A stretch of DNA of 64,000 nucleotides from Polyangia bacterium (GCA_036268875.1 DATATI010000082.1:1-64000), one strand, 5' to 3'. Positions 9,095 through 17,900 are shown, numbered from the stretch's first letter. Made by a program: numbers and translations. The notes: generated by a model not told the origin, from the letters alone.

Positions 9095-9110
9095 TGGTCA
9101 CCGAGTTGCA
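9095..9110 (+). promoter_or_regulatory. Sigma-54-like box 29 bases before ATG
   Basis: The sequence TGGTCACCGAGTTGCA has a weak -24 half but a perfect TTGCA, with GG/GC spacing kept. It begins 29 bases before the phosphofructokinase ATG. Confidence 0.42.
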
Positions 9111-9123
9111 ATAGGACCTGGCC

Positions 9124-10224
9124 ATGCAGCCAAAGATTCGAAGCATAGGGATCCTCACGTCCGGCGGCGACGCTCCCGGGCTGAACGCGGTCATCCGCTC
9201 GGTGGTCAAGACCGCCATCATCCAGTACGGCTGGGATGTCTTCGGCATCGTCGACGGCTTCGAAGGCCTGGTGGGCGAGCCGCGGATCAAGCCTCTGACG
9301 CTGGATAGCGTCTCGGGGCTTCTGCCGCGCGGCGGTTCAGTGTTGGGTTGCACCAACCGCGGTCACTTCAAACTGGACCCTGCATCAGAACCTGGACCCA
9401 TCACGGCTTTTCAACAGGCCGCCGCGACGATTGCGCGACTGGAACTGGAAGCCGTCATCATGGTGGGCGGAGACGGCTCACACCGCATCGCCCGCGAATT
9501 GATCCGGCTGGGGGTCCCGCTGGTCGGCGTACCGAAGACCATCGACAACGATCTGGCCGGGACCGACAGCACGTTCGGTTTCGACACCGCGGTCAGCTTC
9601 GCCACCGAGGCCATCGATCGCCTGCACACCACCGCGGAGAGCCACGGCCGGGTGATGGTGGTCGAAGTGATGGGGCGCGACGCCGGGTGGATCGCGCTTT
9701 ATGGCGGCCTCGCCGGCGGCGCCGACGTCATCCTGATCCCGGAGATCCCTTACGTGATGGAAAAAGCGGCGGCCAAGATCGTCGCCCGCGTCGAGGCGGG
9801 CAAGCGATTTTCCATCGTGGTGACCGCCGAAGGTGCCCTTCCCTTCGGTTCTGTCAGCGGCGCCCCCGACGCCTTCGGTGGCCGAACCGGGGCAATCCGA
9901 CGAACCGTCAACGTCGCCCACGACGTGGCCGCCGAGCTGGAGGAGATGACCGGCCGCGAATCGCGCGCGGTCGTGCTGGGCCATCTTCAACGCGGCGGTT
10001 CCCCGACCGCCTCTGATCGCGTTCTGGCGACCAGCTATGGTGCCGCCGCAGTGAAGGCGGTGGCCGACGGGCAGATGGGCCACATGGTCGCCTGGTGCGC
10101 GGGACGGATCGAGCTGGTTCCGATCGGCGACGGCGTCTCCACGGCGCGCCTGGTTCCCGCAGACCATCCCTTGATCGCCACCGCCCGCGGCCTCGGCATC
10201 AGCTTCGCCGGCGTCTCCGACTGA
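9124..10224 (+). CDS. pfkA: 6-phosphofructokinase, mixed phosphoryl-donor signature
   Basis: This 366-residue enzyme phosphorylates fructose 6-phosphate in glycolysis. The N-terminal LTSGGDAPGLNAVIR binds the phosphoryl donor. GGDGS at 115-119 has the Gly typical of ATP-dependent enzymes, but PKTIDND at 137-143 has the Lys typical of pyrophosphate-dependent ones. MGRDAGWIA at 183-191 contacts the substrate. This Gly/Lys combination is known in the PPi-like clade; trypanosome PFK has it and uses ATP. The donor cannot be settled from sequence. The gene is monocistronic with a sigma-54-like box in front, consistent with control under energy stress. Confidence 0.93.
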   Translation: MQPKIRSIGILTSGGDAPGLNAVIRSVVKTAIIQYGWDVFGIVDGFEGLVGEPRIKPLTLDSVSGLLPRGGSVLGCTNRGHFKLDPASEPGPITAFQQAAATIARLELEAVIMVGGDGSHRIARELIRLGVPLVGVPKTIDNDLAGTDSTFGFDTAVSFATEAIDRLHTTAESHGRVMVVEVMGRDAGWIALYGGLAGGADVILIPEIPYVMEKAAAKIVARVEAGKRFSIVVTAEGALPFGSVSGAPDAFGGRTGAIRRTVNVAHDVAAELEEMTGRESRAVVLGHLQRGGSPTASDRVLATSYGAAAVKAVADGQMGHMVAWCAGRIELVPIGDGVSTARLVPADHPLIATARGLGISFAGVSD

Positions 10225-10228
10225 CGGC

Positions 10229-10623
10229 TCATTCGGAGGCCGCAGGAGAAGCACCTTCGCGACCGGCGTCCAGCTGCGCCTTGGCGCCGACTTCGCTGCG
10301 CTGAAACGTGTTGCGTCCAATGATGTTGCCGAATCCGGCCCCGTCCCTTGCTCGGCACCGGCCCGCCCGCGAACAATCAAGTGCGATTGCGCCGCGCCCA
10401 GCGGCAGCACGGTGAAGGACCAGCTGCCATCGGCCGGCGCAGCAGCCAGTGCTCCCATCTGGCGCGTGGCGAATCCCATCGCCCGCCCCGGTTCCCAGAC
10501 GGCCAGCGTGGCAAAGCCGGCGCCCTGCAGCTTGCGCGGCGGGTACAGCCACAGCTTGTCGCCCAGCCGCCAACTTGCAGCGCGGGATCCAGTCGCTGGA
10601 CGTTGGGGCGCGCCGACGTTCCC
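10229..10623 (-). pseudogene. Decayed SRPBCC-type fragment
   Basis: Immediately after the cytochrome gene stop, one minus-strand frame without its own start reads DKLWLYPPRKLQGAGFATLAV, then VWEPGRAMGF, then GSWSFTVLPLG, then SHLIVRGRAG. This resembles the second half of polyketide-cyclase/SRPBCC proteins (EPGR...L, then SW.F.L.P...RLIVR.R). Near 10365 the similarity appears to move to another frame (IIGRNTFQRSEVGAKAQLD). The N-terminal half is missing. I infer a truncated and frameshifted gene, though an assembly error is possible. Confidence 0.4.
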
Positions 10624-11148
10624 TTAGCGCAGCGGACGCTCGCCGGCGGGTCGAAACAGCGCGTGACAGGCCACGCAGTCCTCGGACAGGCGACCGTAGG
10701 CCTTCCCCAGATCGATCGCGCTCAACCCGTGCGCCCCGGTGGCCACGGCCCGCGCGTCGTCGCGCGCCCGATCTTGAAGCGCGAAGAACTCCGGCGGCAG
10801 CAAGGCGTTCAGCTCGGTGGCGTCGTTGCCAATCGGGCGCGCCAGGCTGGCGTCGTCGACGATCTCACCGGCCAGCGCTTCGGCGTCGACATAACGAAGG
10901 TTGACGACGGCGGACATCAGGTCGCTCATGTCCTTGGCGTGCGTGGCCATCCGCATGCGCAAAAGCGCGCGCGCCGCCTCCGGGATGAACACCGGCGGCG
11001 TACTGCGAACTGGCGGTTCAACGGCCCGGATCAGCTGTTTTTGCTGCGGCGGCCGATCCCGATCGGACGACGTCGCGCAGGATCCACACCCGCCGATCAC
11101 CAGAACCAGAAACCCGATCCGCATCGCGCCGGCGCTCATCGTCATCAT
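10624..11148 (-). CDS. Lipoprotein with one CxxCH heme site
   Basis: This 174-residue protein has a signal sequence with Cys near residues 20-23 (VIGGCGSC). A helical domain follows and ends in EDCVACHALFR, a single C-terminal CxxCH. That layout resembles cytochrome c-prime-like or helical c-type cytochromes, where the heme sits on the last helix. The ATG at 11148 has AGGAGG six bases upstream and overlaps the stop of the preceding membrane-fusion gene (ATGA), so the two are translationally coupled. It is a probable periplasmic electron carrier or gas sensor. Confidence 0.75.
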   Translation of the reverse strand: MMTMSAGAMRIGFLVLVIGGCGSCATSSDRDRPPQQKQLIRAVEPPVRSTPPVFIPEAARALLRMRMATHAKDMSDLMSAVVNLRYVDAEALAGEIVDDASLARPIGNDATELNALLPPEFFALQDRARDDARAVATGAHGLSAIDLGKAYGRLSEDCVACHALFRPAGERPLR

Positions 11149-12374
11149 GGCTGACCTCCTCGTTCCGAAACGATGACCGGAGCGCCTTCGTAAAGACCGT
11201 CGCCCCGCACCTCGATCAGATTTTCTTCCCGGACGCCGACGACCACCGGGATCCGTAGCGCCTCGCCGTTGCGCACGGTCCAAACCGCCGGCAAAGACGA
11301 ATCCGCGTTCGCCGCCCCGGCGGGGACGAAGACCAAGGCCGCGGCTGGAACCCGCAGGATGTGAGACACCGATCCAGTGTCGATCTCGGCGTCCACCGAC
11401 ATTCCGGCCATCAGGGAGCCGACATCCTTGTCGACGACCAATCCCACCGGGAACCCGCCCTGAGCAGCATCAAGCGACGAGAACAATGGTTCGTCCACCA
11501 CGGTGGCCTGGAAAACGCGGCCAGGAAATCCGTCCGCGGTCAGGCGCGCGCGCTGTCCCATCCGGATGCGGCCGACGTCGCTGTCGCCCACCCGCACCAC
11601 CGCGCGCAGCGGGCGGCGGGCATCGGAGATGGTGAAGAGTGCGTCTCCGACGGCGACGAAGCTGCCAGGCTCGACGGAGATGGCCGACACGACACCGGCG
11701 GCTTCCGCCTTCACGGTGGCCGCGCGCAGCTTCGCGTCCGCCAGCACCAGCGTGGCCTGGCGGGCGGCCACTTCGGCGGTGGCGGCCGCATGGCGAGCGT
11801 AGGCGATGACGGCGCTGGCTTGCTCCTCGGTCAACCGGCTGTCGTCCTCGGGAAAGTCTTCGCCGCGATCATCCAGTCCTTGTAAAGCGCGGGTCATCGT
11901 CATCTGCGTCTCGGTGGCGGCCGCTTCCGCGCGGGCCAGCCAAGCATCGGCGCGTCTCTTCTCGGTCGATAAAGAGTTGCGCTCCAGCGTCGCCAGGACC
12001 GTGCCGACGCCAACGACGTCACCGGCGCTGACCAGCACGCGATCGACCCGCCCCGCCGTGGCGGCACGAAGATGCCAGACCATCGCCGGCGCAAGGCGCG
12101 CTCGGGCTCGCACGACCGGTCGCAGATCGCCGCGCGTCGCCGGCGCGACGTCGAATCGCGACGCCGGGACGACGGGGCGGCGCGCGACCTCGGCGACGAT
12201 GATCCCCAGGCCCACAATTCCCAGCGCGGCCAGCGTGAACACCAGGCGGCCGGGGCCGTAGCGCTGAGGATGGGCAACCGCCGACGCCGCATCCGGCGGC
12301 ACCGGCCGATGAGGAACGACGATCAGCCGCCCGCGGCCGGCATCCGCAACTTGACGAGAGCCTGGTATCGACAT
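11145..12374 (-). CDS. HlyD/RND-type membrane-fusion protein
   Basis: The 409-residue protein has one N-terminal membrane span (about 45-65), then a barrel-sandwich (lipoyl-like) half starting VWHLRAATAGRVDRVLVSAGD. A long helical hairpin (about 130-210) follows, then the returning half AEAAGVVSAISVEPGSFVAVGD and a beta-barrel. It would link an inner-membrane pump to an outer-membrane channel, but no pump gene is adjacent. The ATG at 12374 is chosen over a TTG at 12383. It heads a two-gene operon with the CxxCH protein. Confidence 0.85.
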   Translation of the reverse strand: MSIPGSRQVADAGRGRLIVVPHRPVPPDAASAVAHPQRYGPGRLVFTLAALGIVGLGIIVAEVARRPVVPASRFDVAPATRGDLRPVVRARARLAPAMVWHLRAATAGRVDRVLVSAGDVVGVGTVLATLERNSLSTEKRRADAWLARAEAAATETQMTMTRALQGLDDRGEDFPEDDSRLTEEQASAVIAYARHAAATAEVAARQATLVLADAKLRAATVKAEAAGVVSAISVEPGSFVAVGDALFTISDARRPLRAVVRVGDSDVGRIRMGQRARLTADGFPGRVFQATVVDEPLFSSLDAAQGGFPVGLVVDKDVGSLMAGMSVDAEIDTGSVSHILRVPAAALVFVPAGAANADSSLPAVWTVRNGEALRIPVVVGVREENLIEVRGDGLYEGAPVIVSERGGQP

Positions 12375-12386
12375 GACCGGCAATTC

Positions 12387-12402
12387 AGCAAGAACGCGGC
12401 CA
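12387..12402 (-). promoter_or_regulatory. Sigma-54-like box 28 bases before ATG
   Basis: The minus strand reads TGGCCGCGTTCTTGCT, with TGGC and TTGCT at exact -24/-12 spacing, 28 bases before the ATG at 12374. Confidence 0.52.
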
Positions 12403-12688
12403 CCCCCAAATCACCGTTGCGCCCCACTGACGAATGCCTTGCCGACGCACAATCGACGCCGCCAGGCGATGCGACGAAATTCCTGCGCGTCTTCCAGGCC
12501 GCCGGAAGCACCTTCGCCCTCGGCCGCCTCCTCGGCGTCGCGCTCGAGTGACCGGGCAAAGCGGCTCGTCGCTTGCCCCTCCGCAAGAGGTGCGTGGGGA
12601 CGGGTGGTGCCGGCAATCTTTGCGGCTGGCGCTCACGGCTGGCGGGCGGTTCGGCACGGCTTTCTCAGCGGCCGACCTTTTTCGCCCT

Positions 12689-12704
12689 TGGCACTCGGAG
12701 TGCA
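12689..12704 (+). promoter_or_regulatory. Sigma-54 promoter 28 bases before ATG
   Basis: The sequence TGGCACTCGGAGTGCA has a perfect TGGCAC and TGCA. It begins 28 bases before the ATG at 12717. No ribosome site fits between box and start, as expected for a leaderless transcript. Confidence 0.6.
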
Positions 12705-12716
12705 CCTCTTTGTCAC

Positions 12717-13739
12717 ATGGCTCTACAAGAACGAGATGAGGTCGCCTCCTCGCCGGCCAAGGCTGGCAAGTCGATCGTCGATTTGCTCCGAGACGACCAC
12801 CAACGATTGGAGGGCTGGTTTCAGTCAATCGTCACTGACGCCGCCAGCGGCCATCAGGACAACCTGCGGCAATCCTGGTGCGCCTTTGAAGGCGAGCTCA
12901 GCGGCCACCTGGACGCCGAAGAACTTCACATCATTCCGCTCTTCACCAAGGACCATCCCCATGAAGCGCGGACCTTGCTCGACGAGCACTTGCAGATTCG
13001 AAGCAAACTCTTGGCGTTGGGAATCGATCTGGATCTGCACTGTCTGCACGCCGACCGAGTCGATACGTTCGTCGCCGAACTGCGCGCCCATGCGCACCGC
13101 GAAGATCAGTTACTGCACACCTGGGCGCACCAGCATCTCGGCGAAGCGTCCTCGCAGAAAATTCGCGACACCCTGACGGCCGCAAAGGACAAAGCGCGAA
13201 TCGCGTCGCACCAAAGTGAATGGCGCATCGACGGAGACCGCTCGCCTTTTCACTTCTCCCTTCGACACATCGTGGTTCATGAGATCGCCGGTCAATTTAT
13301 CCGCTGGGGAGGAACGCTGTGGCTGGACAACGGTGATTGGACCCGCTCCAAGATCACCGCCTGGATCGACCTTGGCAGCATCGAGACCGGTGATCAGGAA
13401 CGAAACGCTCACGTGAAGTCGCCTGAATTTTTCGACGTTGGCCACTTTTCCAAGGCGCGTTTTGTCAGCCGGGAGGTGCAAGTGTGCGATCCCCGGACCG
13501 CTGTGGTCCGCGGCCCGCTGCGCCTTCACGGTCGCAGCGGCGATGTTGACCTTTTGGTCGTCGCCGTCGAGGAGGCGGTTCCTTCCGACAAACATCGGGT
13601 CTTTGACGTGAACGGATCGATCAATCGGCAGCAATTCGGTCTCCGCTGGAATCAGGACCTCGACAGGGCTGGTATCGTCCTGGGAGACCAGGTGACGCTT
13701 CATGTGCGGGTTCAACTGAACCGGGTGAAACAGCCATGA
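12717..13739 (+). CDS. Hemerythrin-like / YceI fusion protein
   Basis: The gene encodes 340 residues. Residues 15-155 form a hemerythrin-like helical bundle (LLRDDHQRLEGWF, GELSGHLDAEELHIIPLF, LLDEHLQIR, LRAHAHREDQLLHTW). Residues about 175-340 are a YceI-like barrel (FHFSLRHIVVHEIAGQF, VKSPEFFDVGHFSKARF, LRLHGRSGDVDLLVVAV). There is no signal peptide, so unlike normal YceI it is predicted cytoplasmic. Both domain types occur separately a few kilobases upstream. The stop overlaps the ATG of the sigma-factor gene (ATGA), giving translational coupling. Confidence 0.82.
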   Translation: MALQERDEVASSPAKAGKSIVDLLRDDHQRLEGWFQSIVTDAASGHQDNLRQSWCAFEGELSGHLDAEELHIIPLFTKDHPHEARTLLDEHLQIRSKLLALGIDLDLHCLHADRVDTFVAELRAHAHREDQLLHTWAHQHLGEASSQKIRDTLTAAKDKARIASHQSEWRIDGDRSPFHFSLRHIVVHEIAGQFIRWGGTLWLDNGDWTRSKITAWIDLGSIETGDQERNAHVKSPEFFDVGHFSKARFVSREVQVCDPRTAVVRGPLRLHGRSGDVDLLVVAVEEAVPSDKHRVFDVNGSINRQQFGLRWNQDLDRAGIVLGDQVTLHVRVQLNRVKQP

Positions 13740-14473
13740 ACGACCCAACCTTGCAGAGCTACTGGCGGCAGATCGACGCCGTGCCCTTGCTCCCCGCTGA
13801 CGAACAGTTTCGGCTGGCCGGCGTTTACGCCCGAACCCGTGATCCGGCGATCGCCCAACGTCTGGTCGCCGCCAACCTCCGCCTGGTGGTCAAGATTGCG
13901 CATGAATATCGATCGGCGCGCGAGAACTTCGCCGATCTGATTCAGGAGGGAAACCTGGGCCTCATGCGCGCGGTCGAAAAATTTGATCCCCGGCGGGGCG
14001 TCAAGTTGACGAGCTACGCCGGCTGGTGGATTCGCGCTTATGTCATGCGTTTCCTGATGGAGCAGGGTCAGGCGGTGAAGATGGGAACCACCCGGTCCTC
14101 ACGGCGCGCCTTCTGCGCTGGGCAGCGCGGGCCCCAGGACATTTCGCTGAACCAACCGCTGACGTCTTCGGATGGCGGATCGAGCGATCGGTGTCGTCAA
14201 GACCTGCTCAGAGACGACGACGATCGGCGTCCCGATCGCCGGCTGGAAGACAGCGAGCTTGGCCACAAGTTCTCCCGGGTGTTTGGTCGTTTCGCCGCTC
14301 AGCTAGACGAGCGCAGCCACCATCTGGTGCAGGAGCGTTGGTTGACCGAGCGTCCACGCACCTTGCGTGAGCTTGGCAAAGAGCTCTCGCTGAGCGGCGA
14401 ACGCGTCCGACAAATGGAGCAGGTCCTGTTCGAGAGTCTCCGCGATCAGGTATTTGAAGAATTGGCCGCCTGA
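13736..14473 (+). CDS. RpoH-like alternative sigma factor
   Basis: This 245-residue sigma-70 family protein has region 2 at about 40-120 (NLRLVVKIAHEYRS, DLIQEGNLGLMRAVEKFDPRRGVKLTSYAGWWIRAY). Region 4 is at about 205-240 (TLRELGKELSLSGERVRQMEQ). The size and absence of region 1.1 fit the heat-shock sigma group. The linker (120-175) is unusually rich in Arg, Ser and Asp and departs from the family, so activity may be altered. It sits between the hemerythrin-YceI fusion and a universal stress protein gene, suggesting a sigma cascade in which sigma-54 drives an RpoH-like factor. Confidence 0.88.
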   Translation: MNDPTLQSYWRQIDAVPLLPADEQFRLAGVYARTRDPAIAQRLVAANLRLVVKIAHEYRSARENFADLIQEGNLGLMRAVEKFDPRRGVKLTSYAGWWIRAYVMRFLMEQGQAVKMGTTRSSRRAFCAGQRGPQDISLNQPLTSSDGGSSDRCRQDLLRDDDDRRPDRRLEDSELGHKFSRVFGRFAAQLDERSHHLVQERWLTERPRTLRELGKELSLSGERVRQMEQVLFESLRDQVFEELAA

Positions 14474-14485
14474 GGAATCAAACCA

Positions 14486-15841
14486 ATGACGATGACAATC
14501 TTGATCGCAACGGACTTTTCGCCCTGCTCACAAATGGCCGCCCGTTTGGCAGCGGCGCTGGCCCGACGGCTGGGCGCCCAGCTGCACCTCCTGCATGCGT
14601 TCGATCCGCCCCATCCCGAGCTGGCCGCGCTTCCTAGCGGCAGCGGATGGGAGCGCGAAATGCTGGCGGCGGCCGAGCAGCAGATGGCGGCCGACCTACA
14701 AAAACTCAAAAGCACCGGCGTCACCGTCTCTGGCAGCGTCGAGATGGGCTCGCCAGCCGGTGTGATCGTCGAAACCGCCCGCGCGGTCCACGCGGATCTG
14801 ATCGTCGTCGGCACCCATGGTCGCAAGGGTCTGGCGCACGCCTATCTCGGAAGCGTGGCCGAGCGGGTGGTTCGCACGTCGGTCTGTCCGGTGCTGGTCA
14901 CCCGTCAGGACATCGCCGGCGCCGATCGCTGGGACGCGCCGATGCCCCTGCGCTTGACCATCGTGTGCGACGGAGCGTCCGCTTCCAGAGCGGGCAGCTT
15001 CTGGGTGCGCACCGCCGGCCAGGCGATCGCCGGCTCGGTTTCGCTGGTGCGGGTTTATTGGCCGCCCGCCGAAGCGGCTCACTATGGACTGGAAGAGGCC
15101 TGGCAAGGAACCGAAGGCCACCCTGATCTGGTGCGCCTCCTCGAACGCGATCTGCGCCATGAGACCGAAGCTTTGTCCGGCGCTCGCTTGCCGCCCGTGC
15201 GCTTCCGGGTCGCCGATCGCGAGGTCGCGGCCTCCTTGGACAGCGACGCGCGCGCGCTGGGAACGGACGCGATGGTTTTCTCTGTCGCCAAACGCCCTTC
15301 CGGACAATTGGCCCACGTCAACCTGGCGTCGCTGTTGCGTTCAGCGTCGGTGCCGACATTTTGCCTCCCGCAGACCATCCAGCCGGCGGAACGTCGCATT
15401 CCCGCCGTGCGATCAGTCCTGCTGGCGTGCGATCTATCCGACGCTGCGCGGGCGGCAGTCCTTCCGGCCTATGGATTACTGACTGGCGGCGGCCGCGTCG
15501 AGCTTTGTTACGTTCATGAGCAAATGCCAGCGAGGCCCTCGTTGGGCGAACCGGTGGGGACGGCGTTGTCGCCGAACGAAAGAACGGCCATCGAGGGTCG
15601 CCTGCGCGCGCTGGTTCCCGCCGAGGCGGCTGAGCACGGAATCGCCACCCGCATATCGATCGCCGAAGCGCCGCAAGCAAGCCAAGCCCTCCTGGCCGCG
15701 GCGGACCGCCTGGACATCGACGTGATCGCCTTGGGCTCACACGGTCGAACCGGGCTGCGGCGCGCGCTGATGGGTTCCGTCGCCGAGGAGGTCTTTCGTC
15801 ACTCGCCCCGGCCGACGTTCATCGTTCACGCCCCGCGATAA
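14486..15841 (+). CDS. Multi-domain universal stress protein
   Basis: The gene encodes 451 residues. A complete Usp domain (1-145) has the ATP-binding GTHGRKGLAHAYLGSVAERVV signature (G2xG9GS type). A second domain (about 305-450) has GSHGRTGLRRALMGSVAEEV. The segment between (150-300) is Usp-like in fold pattern but lacks the nucleotide motif. Usp proteins bind ATP and accumulate in growth arrest. It lies 12 bases after the sigma-factor gene and is the last gene of that operon. Confidence 0.9.
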   Translation: MTMTILIATDFSPCSQMAARLAAALARRLGAQLHLLHAFDPPHPELAALPSGSGWEREMLAAAEQQMAADLQKLKSTGVTVSGSVEMGSPAGVIVETARAVHADLIVVGTHGRKGLAHAYLGSVAERVVRTSVCPVLVTRQDIAGADRWDAPMPLRLTIVCDGASASRAGSFWVRTAGQAIAGSVSLVRVYWPPAEAAHYGLEEAWQGTEGHPDLVRLLERDLRHETEALSGARLPPVRFRVADREVAASLDSDARALGTDAMVFSVAKRPSGQLAHVNLASLLRSASVPTFCLPQTIQPAERRIPAVRSVLLACDLSDAARAAVLPAYGLLTGGGRVELCYVHEQMPARPSLGEPVGTALSPNERTAIEGRLRALVPAEAAEHGIATRISIAEAPQASQALLAAADRLDIDVIALGSHGRTGLRRALMGSVAEEVFRHSPRPTFIVHAPR

Positions 15842-15911
15842 ATCAGGAGACGAAATGCTTGATGGGAACGATCGGCCTCGCCGGAGTGGCCGCGTCTCTC
15901 GTTGATGGCGG

Positions 15912-16289
15912 TCAGGCGGCTTTCCGCGTCTCCACGACAACGGGCGTGACGGACCGATCGGAGCCGACAATCGAAGGCGGAATGACGGTGACTCCGCTGA
16001 ATGGGCCGATCGCGCTGATCAAAATGACCATCCCGGTGGCGATGTGGGCGCCGGCGGTCAATTCAGAATCGGTCGCGAAGAACAACGTCAACGACGAGAA
16101 CGCCAACCAGTACCCGGCCGCCGCGATGACGAACCGCAATTTTTGAAAAAAGTAACTGGCGGGCAACAACGCCACAACGAGAAGGCCGACCACGATGGCG
16201 TTGGAGAACTGTACCGGGCCGTGGGTCCACAAAAGCACGGATGCCAATAACCAGGCGGCGGCCATTCCACTGAAAAGTTGTCCAATCAT
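15912..16289 (-). CDS. Four-helix integral membrane protein (SPW-repeat type)
   Basis: This 125-residue protein has four hydrophobic helices (about 5-22, 28-46, 52-72, 80-105). GAGGAGA upstream of the ATG supports the start. The length and helix layout resemble SPW-repeat membrane proteins, but the SPW triplet itself is not conserved here, so the family is tentative. It faces the Usp operon in a convergent arrangement and lies 69 bases downstream of another Usp gene, probably in the same transcript. Confidence 0.65.
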   Translation of the reverse strand: MIGQLFSGMAAAWLLASVLLWTHGPVQFSNAIVVGLLVVALLPASYFFQKLRFVIAAAGYWLAFSSLTLFFATDSELTAGAHIATGMVILISAIGPFSGVTVIPPSIVGSDRSVTPVVVETRKAA

Positions 16290-16358
16290 GACGATTTCTC
16301 CTCGACGCTCAGTTGGGGTTTGGTCTTGGTTTGTTAATGCAGTGGGAGCGTGATCCGC

Positions 16359-17705
16359 TCAGGGCTCCTGCGGGGCCGGCGCGATCAGCACCGGCCGGCG
16401 GCTGCGGCGCACCACGGCCTGACACACTGAACCCAAGATGGCGCGCGAGGCGGCTCCCCGTCCGCGCGAGCTCAGCACCAGCGCATCGACGGCCAGTCGT
16501 TCGGCAGCCTGAAGGATCGCCTCGGCGGCGTGCCCGCCGTCGACGATCGTGACGTGCGAGGTGATCCCCAGCTGGTCCGCATCGCTCGGCACCAGGGCGC
16601 GCAGTTGTTCTTCGATGCGCTGGCGATCGGCGTCGGTGAGCTTCTGGCGGTCGGGGTGGTCGTAGGCGTACGCCGGCGATGGCAGCGCGTGTTCGTGAAC
16701 ATGGCACAGCTCGACGACGCCTCCGTGCGCAGCCAGCTGGGCATACGCGAACGGCACGGCGCGGTTGCCGTCGGCCGACAGATCGGTCGCCGCCAGCACG
16801 GTGAAGATCGCCGGCGTCTCGACGGCCGCATCGGCGGATACCGGCGGCGGCGGAACAAACAGGATGGGGACATCGCTTGCGTGACGAGCCACGCGATCCG
16901 ACACCGGTGGGTGTGCCAGGCGATGCAGGCCGTGTCGACTCTCGGTGCCCATCACCACCAGATCGTGCTTCTGCTCGGCGGCGAACTGCAGGATGCGTCC
17001 GGCCGGATCACCCCAGGCGGGCACGACCGCCAAGGTGGTGGCACCAACCCCCGGCAGCACGCCCACGTCATGAGCCAGGCTGCGTGTCAGATCAGATGTG
17101 ACGTCGGGATCGGGCGCGAAGAGATCGCGCGGCCCCGTCAGTCCCAGCCGGCGGTATTCTTCGATCGGCCAGTAAAAGCGCACGATGGTGACGTCGCAGG
17201 CCAGGTGTTGCCGCAGCTTTTTGGTGAACGCCACGGCGGCGGCGCTGGCCTTTCGACCATCATGGGCCACGGTCACCCGCAACGGCAAAGACCCACTGTC
17301 CGCTGCGGTCCAGGCATGGACTGCCGGGGGCACGATCAGAACCGGACGATCAGCCGAACGAACCGTTCGCTCGGCGATGCTGCCCAGGATCAACCGTTCG
17401 ATCGCCGAGCGCCCGTGCGCGGCCATCACGATGAGGTCTGCTTTCATTGCGCGGGCGCGCGACAAGATCGTTGGATCGATCTCGCCGTCGATCACCTGCG
17501 ACGTGACATCGGCACTGGTTCCTCGCAGCTGGTCGCGCTGGGCGGCCAGCGCCGTGCCACACTCAGCGACAACAGTAGAGGGAGCCGGAGCCGGAACAAC
17601 GTGCAACAGCTCGACGGAGCCCGAGGTTCGGCGGGCCAGGTCGGCGGCGATGAAGCCGGCGGCCAGCGCACGAGACCCAAGATCGGTGGGACAAAGAATC
17701 TTCAT
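16359..17705 (-). CDS. Tandem universal stress protein
   Basis: The gene encodes 448 residues starting at MKILCPTDLG, with GGAGG seven bases upstream of the ATG at 17705. The N-terminal Usp domain has AAHGRSAIERLILGSIAERTVR and the C-terminal domain has SSRGRGAASRAILGSVCQAVVR. In the second, Gly-Ser is conserved but the histidine before Gly is replaced. A degenerate middle domain has GTESRHGLHRLAHPPVSDRV. It has the same three-part layout as the Usp at 14.5 kb and is probably a paralogue. A sigma-54-like box lies 41 bases upstream. Confidence 0.9.
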   Translation of the reverse strand: MKILCPTDLGSRALAAGFIAADLARRTSGSVELLHVVPAPAPSTVVAECGTALAAQRDQLRGTSADVTSQVIDGEIDPTILSRARAMKADLIVMAAHGRSAIERLILGSIAERTVRSADRPVLIVPPAVHAWTAADSGSLPLRVTVAHDGRKASAAAVAFTKKLRQHLACDVTIVRFYWPIEEYRRLGLTGPRDLFAPDPDVTSDLTRSLAHDVGVLPGVGATTLAVVPAWGDPAGRILQFAAEQKHDLVVMGTESRHGLHRLAHPPVSDRVARHASDVPILFVPPPPVSADAAVETPAIFTVLAATDLSADGNRAVPFAYAQLAAHGGVVELCHVHEHALPSPAYAYDHPDRQKLTDADRQRIEEQLRALVPSDADQLGITSHVTIVDGGHAAEAILQAAERLAVDALVLSSRGRGAASRAILGSVCQAVVRRSRRPVLIAPAPQEP

Positions 17706-17730
17706 GCAACGCCTCCGGCACAAACGACAG

Positions 17731-17746
17731 TGCAACGGGCGTTCCA
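17731..17746 (-). promoter_or_regulatory. Sigma-54 promoter of the Usp gene
   Basis: The minus strand reads TGGAACGCCCGTTGCA, a close -24/-12 match. It starts 41 bases before the ATG at 17705 and leaves a short leader containing GGAGG. Confidence 0.58.
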
Positions 17747-17871
17747 CTCTCGCTGTCGCCGGCCCGCCAGCGCCCTTGGACGTTATGCGCAAGGCTTGCG
17801 TGTGCTGCCGGTCCTGGCGTGAGACCTACGCGAGCCGGCAGGCTAGACCAGCGAAGCATCGCCTGGCGCGC

Positions 17872-17887
17872 TGGCACGTCGCCTGCA
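17872..17887 (+). promoter_or_regulatory. Sigma-54 promoter, strong match
   Basis: The sequence TGGCACGTCGCCTGCA differs from the -24/-12 consensus at only one or two positions. It points toward the histidine kinase gene, and an ATG stands 29 bases downstream at 17901. Confidence 0.62.
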
Positions 17888-17900
17888 AATCGAAATCAAC

